Assembly (NCBI GenBank): GCA_013815395.1 | Contig: JACDGH010000087.1 | Location: 1-9,341 of the forward strand | Length of the DNA stretch: 9,341 nt | Direction: 5' to 3' | Source: Parachlamydiaceae bacterium | GTDB taxonomy: Bacteria > Chlamydiota > Chlamydiia > Chlamydiales > Parachlamydiaceae | In this document: positions 6,687 to 9,341 of the stretch, one piece after another | Layout of the letters: the number at the start of each line of letters is the position of its first letter | Position numbering within the stretch: position 1 is the first letter of the stretch | Notes under the pieces: generated by a model | What the model was told of the DNA's origin: nothing | Database searches by the model: none | Seen by the model: the letters and a program-made list of their open reading frames with translations, nothing else | Made by a program: the position numbers and the translations under genes

Positions 6687-6956
6687 TTACAAATTAATTT
6701 CCGTTGAAAAACAGTGTACAGCCTGGGCAAATACATTTGCGTGATAATTTTTTCCTTTTTTTGAAAATTTCACACTGACAACCCCTGGTCGTTGGATGAA
6801 ATGCCCCTGCTCCACTCGAAAACTGTCGATACCATTTGATAAAAGTCCGAATGTATCAACATAAGCAGTCAATCCCCCTAATACCGATCCTGTAAAGGGA
6901 TCTTCAGGAATTCCGACTAAAGGAGCGAAACATCGCATATGGAATTGATTTTTTTA
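6687..6956 (-). pseudogene. C-terminal part of the PhzF domain in the shifted frame
   Basis: About 85 codons that complete the PhzF domain of the upstream gene in the -1 frame. They include the second-half signature FAPLVGIPEDPFTGSVLG, then LTAYVDTFG, the FRVEQGHFIQRPGVVSV strand block and the end of the protein. An ATG at 6938 could start it alone, but no Shine-Dalgarno precedes it and half a PhzF domain would not fold. Joined at the poly-A tract, the two pieces give a continuous PhzF sequence (DKKNQFHMRCFAP) and a protein of about 489 residues. The PhzF fold has two similar halves with the active site between them, so this segment is needed for activity. Confidence 0.85.
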
Positions 6957-8155
6957 TCAAATGCATATGGGGATAATAGGCATAGGGAGACGATATCGTG
7001 TCTCTTAGAGAAATGTGTCAAAGACTTTGCATCACAGTCGACTTTTTTTAAATCTTCTAATGTGCGAATTACAATAAATAAGTCTTTATTTGTTTTTTCA
7101 TACATCACGGGAAAAGTTTGATCAACTAATCCTAACTCAATGCCAGCGGCCTTGGCAACTTCATCATGAGAAGCTTTAAAAGCTTTTAATTTGATTACAG
7201 GAGTTTCGTAAGCCACACTAATTTCGTCTTGCTCATCAATGATCACTTCCATTTTAAGCACTCCACAAGCAGTTTCAACATCGAATATGTAGTTACCATT
7301 CTTTTTAATTCCAAATCTTCGTTCTTTTGCAATCATGTAAAGTGCTCCCACAGAAGAATGCCCACAAAAGGCGATTTCATGCCCTGTTGGAGTAAAATAA
7401 CGCATTTGAAAACTGCATTTCTTACTAGGCGAAACAAAGGCTGTCTCAGATAAATTTAGTTCTCGGGCAATTTTACGCATTGTCGATTCTTCCAGTTCGC
7501 CTGCATCTAAAACTACCCCGGCAGGATTGCCCCCGAACTTTTCGCTTGTAAAAGCATCTACTTGGTGGATATGAATTTTTCTAAAATTAGCTGCAGTCTT
7601 TAAATAGTTATAAACGGTTGCACGTGAAATCTGAAGTTTAGTGGCCACATAGGCCGATGATTCTTTGAAATCGAATAAACCTTTGCTTTGAAGCTTTGAG
7701 ATTAGCTCTCTTTTCTGTTTTGAAGTGATCGCTTGAATATTGATTTTATTGATGGTGTGGTAATGAGTGATTATTTGATCAATTGATTCCTTCCATGGAT
7801 CGGAAGAATCTTGATTTAATGGAGCCAATTCCGTATTAACAAGAAGATTAAGCTGCTCTTGAAGGTTCTTAAAGCATGTCAGATCATATCGCAATCTTAG
7901 ATAACCTACAATTTCCTTACCTTTGTGAATTGGATAGATCAAACATCGGACATTGCGCCCAACAATCAATAGTTCATGGAAAGGCTTGTTAGCTTGAAAG
8001 CATTTAATGTCACATGCTTGATCCTCCTTCAATGTGGAAAAAGCATTCAGAATTTCTTGAATTTTTCCGTCAGGGTCAAATAATGTCAATTCAACTAAAG
8101 GGTAAAATAAATCTACTAAGTGGTGCCCTAGTTGTATGTGATGATCAATATTCAT
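6917..8155 (-). CDS. YheO-like PAS and HTH regulator fused to PhzF isomerase (frameshifted before its end)
   Basis: The 412-codon frame begins at ATG 8155, with GAGG four bases upstream. Residues 1-105 resemble the YheO-like PAS domain. Residues 146-188 match the YheO/DauR-type HTH (TSKQKRELISKLQSKGLFDF, then VATKLQISRATVYNYLK). From residue 193 the protein is PhzF-like: KIHIHQVDAFTSEKFGGNPAGVV, the catalytic glutamate in LNLSETAFV (E237) and FTPTGHEIAFCGHSSVGA (254-271). After residue 402 the frame leaves the PhzF sequence and ends at 6917, while PhzF continues in another frame. PhzF relatives catalyse isomerisation or epimerisation of small metabolites, often amino-acid-like. A DNA-binding sensor covalently joined to such an enzyme is unusual and suggests metabolite-responsive autoregulation, as in other enzyme-regulator fusions. 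The substrate is unknown. The gene heads an operon with the MBL hydrolase and is divergent from the leader ORF and transporter. Confidence 0.85.
   Translation of the reverse strand: MNIDHHIQLGHHLVDLFYPLVELTLFDPDGKIQEILNAFSTLKEDQACDIKCFQANKPFHELLIVGRNVRCLIYPIHKGKEIVGYLRLRYDLTCFKNLQEQLNLLVNTELAPLNQDSSDPWKESIDQIITHYHTINKINIQAITSKQKRELISKLQSKGLFDFKESSAYVATKLQISRATVYNYLKTAANFRKIHIHQVDAFTSEKFGGNPAGVVLDAGELEESTMRKIARELNLSETAFVSPSKKCSFQMRYFTPTGHEIAFCGHSSVGALYMIAKERRFGIKKNGNYIFDVETACGVLKMEVIIDEQDEISVAYETPVIKLKAFKASHDEVAKAAGIELGLVDQTFPVMYEKTNKDLFIVIRTLEDLKKVDCDAKSLTHFSKRHDIVSLCLLSPYAFDKKINSICDVSLL
6949..6955 (-). other. Seven-A tract at the PhzF frame break
   Basis: On the coding strand, GAT is followed by seven A residues and then TCAATTC. 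One more A would restore the PhzF frame exactly. The tract could be the site of a mutation, of a sequencing or assembly error, or of transcriptional slippage. A standard tandem -1 ribosomal slip is not ideal because the base before the two AAA codons is T, but a single-tRNA slip on AAA is possible. Confidence 0.75.
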
Positions 8156-8177
8156 AAAACCTCATTTTCATAATAAA

Positions 8178-8206
8178 ATTTTATTCTAAATTAGAATATT
8201 TGTCAA
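8178..8206 (-). promoter_or_regulatory. Promoter of the YheO-PhzF / MBL operon
   Basis: On the minus strand, TTGACA (8206-8201) and TAAAAT (8183-8178) are separated by 17 bp, a strong sigma70-like promoter. Transcription would begin near 8171, giving a short leader with GAGG (8160-8163) before the ATG at 8155. Confidence 0.8.
8182..8198. promoter_or_regulatory. Perfect 17 bp palindromic operator
   Basis: TATTCTAAATTAGAATA has two perfect 8-base arms around a single central base and fills almost the whole -35/-10 spacer of the YheO-PhzF promoter. It is the natural candidate target of the fused HTH, giving autorepression. It lies 25 bp from the -35 box of the divergent leader/transporter promoter, so it could affect that too. 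The binding protein is inferred. Confidence 0.65.
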
Positions 8207-8222
8207 TATTGCCCAGAAATTG

Positions 8223-8252
8223 TAGACAAAAACCGTAAAGAACTGGTATAGT
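8223..8252 (+). promoter_or_regulatory. Extended -10 promoter for the leader ORF and transporter
   Basis: TAGACA (8223-8228, 5 of 6) and TATAGT (8247-8252, 5 of 6) are 18 bp apart, with TGG just before the -10 box forming an extended -10 element. Transcription would start near 8259, about 25 bases before the leader ORF. Confidence 0.65.
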
Positions 8253-8283
8253 TATTTTAACGCTGACATAAGGAGTTTAATTC

Positions 8284-8406
8284 ATGTCTATTTTTAATTT
8301 TAGAAAATCATTTGAGCAAACAATGCCTACGCAATGTATCAATAGTTCATCCAACTCGTTCTTTTCTTTATCTCTTCCTCTTTCTTTACTTCTTCTTAGC
8401 TTATAA
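8284..8406 (+). CDS. 40-residue leader-type ORF ending in a Leu/Ser-rich stretch
   Basis: ATG 8284 to TAA 8404-8406, preceded by TAAGGAG (8269-8275) at eight bases and by a good promoter, so it is very likely translated. The N-terminal half (MSIFNFRKSFEQTMPTQCIN) is ordinary. From residue 21 it is Ser-, Phe- and Leu-rich, and eight of the last twelve residues are leucine (LSLPLSLLLLSL). A hairpin covers the stop codon. The next gene, 162 bp downstream, is an NSS/SNF (LeuT-type) transporter. A leucine-sensing attenuation leader peptide is a natural hypothesis. A small membrane protein is an alternative, and the stretch is also simply a polypyrimidine tract, which by itself yields Leu, Ser and Phe codons. 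No homologue recognised. Confidence 0.6.
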   Translation: MSIFNFRKSFEQTMPTQCINSSSNSFFSLSLPLSLLLLSL

Positions 8407-8412
8407 AGCTAA
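8396..8412 (+). promoter_or_regulatory. Hairpin over the leader ORF stop codon
   Basis: TTAGCTTATAAAGCTAA forms a perfect 7 bp stem (8396-8402 with 8406-8412) around a 3-base loop, with the TAA stop at its apex. No U-tract follows, so it is not a terminator. Bases 8402-8410 (TATAAAGCT) are also perfectly complementary to 8526-8534 (AGCTTTATA), about 35 bases before the transporter start, allowing an alternative fold. Confidence 0.55.
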
Positions 8413-8568
8413 AATTTCCTCAATTTTACAATATTTTTCCACATTTAATGCATTAGCAACGGCTTTTCATTAAAGAAGTTTGAGAGTTTTTTCTCAATTT
8501 AGAGTTTTTTATATAGCTCAAATCAAGCTTTATACATATTTTTTTATTTTAATTTTTTAAGGATTTAT
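8407..8568 (+). other. Leader region between the small ORF and transporter
   Basis: 162 bp of AT-rich, T-rich sequence without an ORF. It contains a 6 bp stem TTGAGA/TCTCAA (8480-8485 with 8492-8497) followed by a T-rich tract to 8510, a weak terminator-like element, and the segment 8526-8534 complementary to the stop-codon hairpin. AAGGA (8559-8563) lies five bases before the transporter ATG. I found no convincing second promoter. Confidence 0.5.
8480..8510 (+). terminator. Weak attenuator-like stem-loop
   Basis: The stem TTGAGA/TCTCAA with loop GTTTTT is followed by ATTTAGAGTTTTTT-type T-rich sequence. The stem has only two GC pairs, so termination would be inefficient at best. Position in the leader of a transporter gene is what makes it worth noting. 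Confidence 0.25.
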
Positions 8569-9341
8569 ATGTCGAATAATCTAGAAGATTCTGACACCTC
8601 TTGGAAGAGTCAGGCCGGGTTCATTTGGTCCTTAATAGGATCTGCGGTTGGTTTTGCCAACATTCTTAGCTTTAGCGCCCAAGTCTATAAAAATGGCGGG
8701 GGAGCATTTTTGATTCCCTATTGCCTGGCTCTTTTTATTTTGGGGATCCCTTTATTAATATTAGAGGGTATTATTGGAAACCGAATGAAATCACCCCTTG
8801 TTTCTGCCTATGGAACTGTTTTGGGGAGAGCGGGAAAAACATTAGGGTGGATTGCTGTTCTAGCATGTTTGACAATTGGGGGATTTTACATTGTTTTAAC
8901 CGGTTATTCATTAGCTTACACCTATTTTTCAGCGGTCAATGCTATTCCGGACGATTCAAAAAGTTTTTTTGTAAATTCTTTCTTGAAAACAACATCCGGA
9001 ATTAAAGAAGTGGGAGAAATTTCTATACCTGTATTCCTCTCAACCGTTGCTGTGGCGATTGTGGCTTGGTTTGTCTTAGCTCGAAATGTCAAAGATGGAA
9101 TCGAGCAAATTTGCTCGATCTTTATGCCTTTGCTTGTTGTTATCATGACTACCTTTGCCATCATTGTAGTTTTTCTACCAGGAGGGATTGATGGCTGGCT
9201 ATATTACTTAAAGCCAGATTTTACAAAATTGTTCGATGTTGGTCTGTGGCGAGATATCTTTGGGCAACTGTTTTTCAGTCTATCGCTGGGATTGGGAATC
9301 ATTGTTGGCTATTCAAGGCATTCTGGAGGCACCATCAATGT
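8569..9341 (+). CDS. Sodium-coupled NSS/SNF-family (LeuT-type) transporter, N-terminal part
   Basis: The first 257 codons of a neurotransmitter:sodium symporter family protein, cut by the right edge; members usually have around 450-500 residues in bacteria. The inner-membrane protein imports amino acids or related compounds with Na+. After a polar N-terminus (1-12), TM1 carries the unwound-helix motif GSAVGFANILSF (24-35), then YKNGGGAFLIPY (40-51) and TM2 (52-69). Further hydrophobic segments lie at about 93-120, 151-172 and 181-203. The TM6 region contains FGQLFFSLSLGLG (231-243). Compared with LeuT as remembered (NFLRFP), this protein reads NILSFS, lacking the conserved gating arginine and the proline. 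AAGGA sits five bases before the ATG. It follows the 40-codon ORF and probably shares its promoter. The substrate is not decided by the sequence. Confidence 0.92.
   Translation, partial: MSNNLEDSDTSWKSQAGFIWSLIGSAVGFANILSFSAQVYKNGGGAFLIPYCLALFILGIPLLILEGIIGNRMKSPLVSAYGTVLGRAGKTLGWIAVLACLTIGGFYIVLTGYSLAYTYFSAVNAIPDDSKSFFVNSFLKTTSGIKEVGEISIPVFLSTVAVAIVAWFVLARNVKDGIEQICSIFMPLLVVIMTTFAIIVVFLPGGIDGWLYYLKPDFTKLFDVGLWRDIFGQLFFSLSLGLGIIVGYSRHSGGTIN

Noticed and set aside
6166..6744. 192-codon plus-strand ORF opposite the MBL hydrolase
   Set aside because: It is antisense to a gene with complete metal-binding motifs, has Phe/Ile/Cys-rich low-quality composition, and lacks a convincing ribosome binding site.
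6949..6955. Canonical tandem -1 ribosomal frameshift heptamer
   Set aside because: The base before the two in-frame AAA codons is T, so the P-site codon would re-pair with TAA after a -1 slip. A simple loss of one A or transcriptional slippage fits better.
8922..9164. 80-codon minus-strand ORF inside the transporter
   Set aside because: It lies wholly within a well-supported NSS transporter reading frame and resembles no family.

Overview
This is a 9.3 kb window of AT-rich bacterial DNA with Gram-negative-style signals: Shine-Dalgarno sites and sigma70-like -35/-10 boxes. The gene mix is a ligase-associated DNA repair cluster, a GNAT protein, a TetR-controlled SnoaL-like gene, PhzF and metallo-beta-lactamase-fold enzymes, and an NSS/SNF transporter. 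With the low GC this is compatible with an amoeba-associated or intracellular lineage, such as a chlamydia-like or Legionella-like bacterium. That assignment is inference and weak. No rRNA, tRNA, CRISPR array or complete insertion sequence was seen.

Region 1 (1-3247, minus strand) is a compact repair operon read right to left: a beta-CASP exonuclease, an ATP-dependent DNA ligase, and the N-terminal 205 residues of a ligase-associated DEXH helicase of the Lhr family that runs off the left edge. Spacing is 37 bp between exonuclease and ligase, with a 14 bp overlap between ligase and helicase. Region 2 (3248-4462) holds a GC-richer, palindrome-dense intergenic island and a GNAT acetyltransferase gene broken by a one-base frameshift. 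The GNAT carries an unusual secretion or lipoprotein-like N-terminus.

Region 3 (4463-5551) is a divergent pair: a SnoaL/NTF2-like small protein (minus) and a TetR regulator (plus). The SnoaL-like gene has a full-consensus promoter, TTGACA-N17-TATAAT, whose spacer holds palindromic operator sequence. The TetR gene has no evident ribosome binding site and its probable -10 box lies four bases before the ATG.

Region 4 (5662-8155, minus strand) is an apparent two-gene operon. The first gene fuses a YheO-like PAS domain and helix-turn-helix to a PhzF-family isomerase domain. Its frame breaks at a run of seven A residues about 80 codons before the end, and the rest of PhzF continues in the next frame. 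The second gene is an MBL-fold hydrolase with a C-terminal winged-helix-like region. The promoter is TTGACA-N17-TAAAAT with a perfect 17 bp palindrome in the spacer. Region 5 (8284-9341, plus strand) diverges from it: a good promoter, a 40-codon ORF ending in a leucine/serine-rich stretch with a hairpin over its stop codon, a 162-base leader, and the start of an NSS/SNF-family sodium-coupled transporter.

The most interesting candidate system is regions 4 and 5 together: a regulator-enzyme fusion with a palindromic operator at its own promoter, facing a transporter that may be controlled by a leader peptide. The two frameshifts in the window (GNAT and PhzF) could be gene decay, sequencing errors or, for PhzF, slippage on poly-A.
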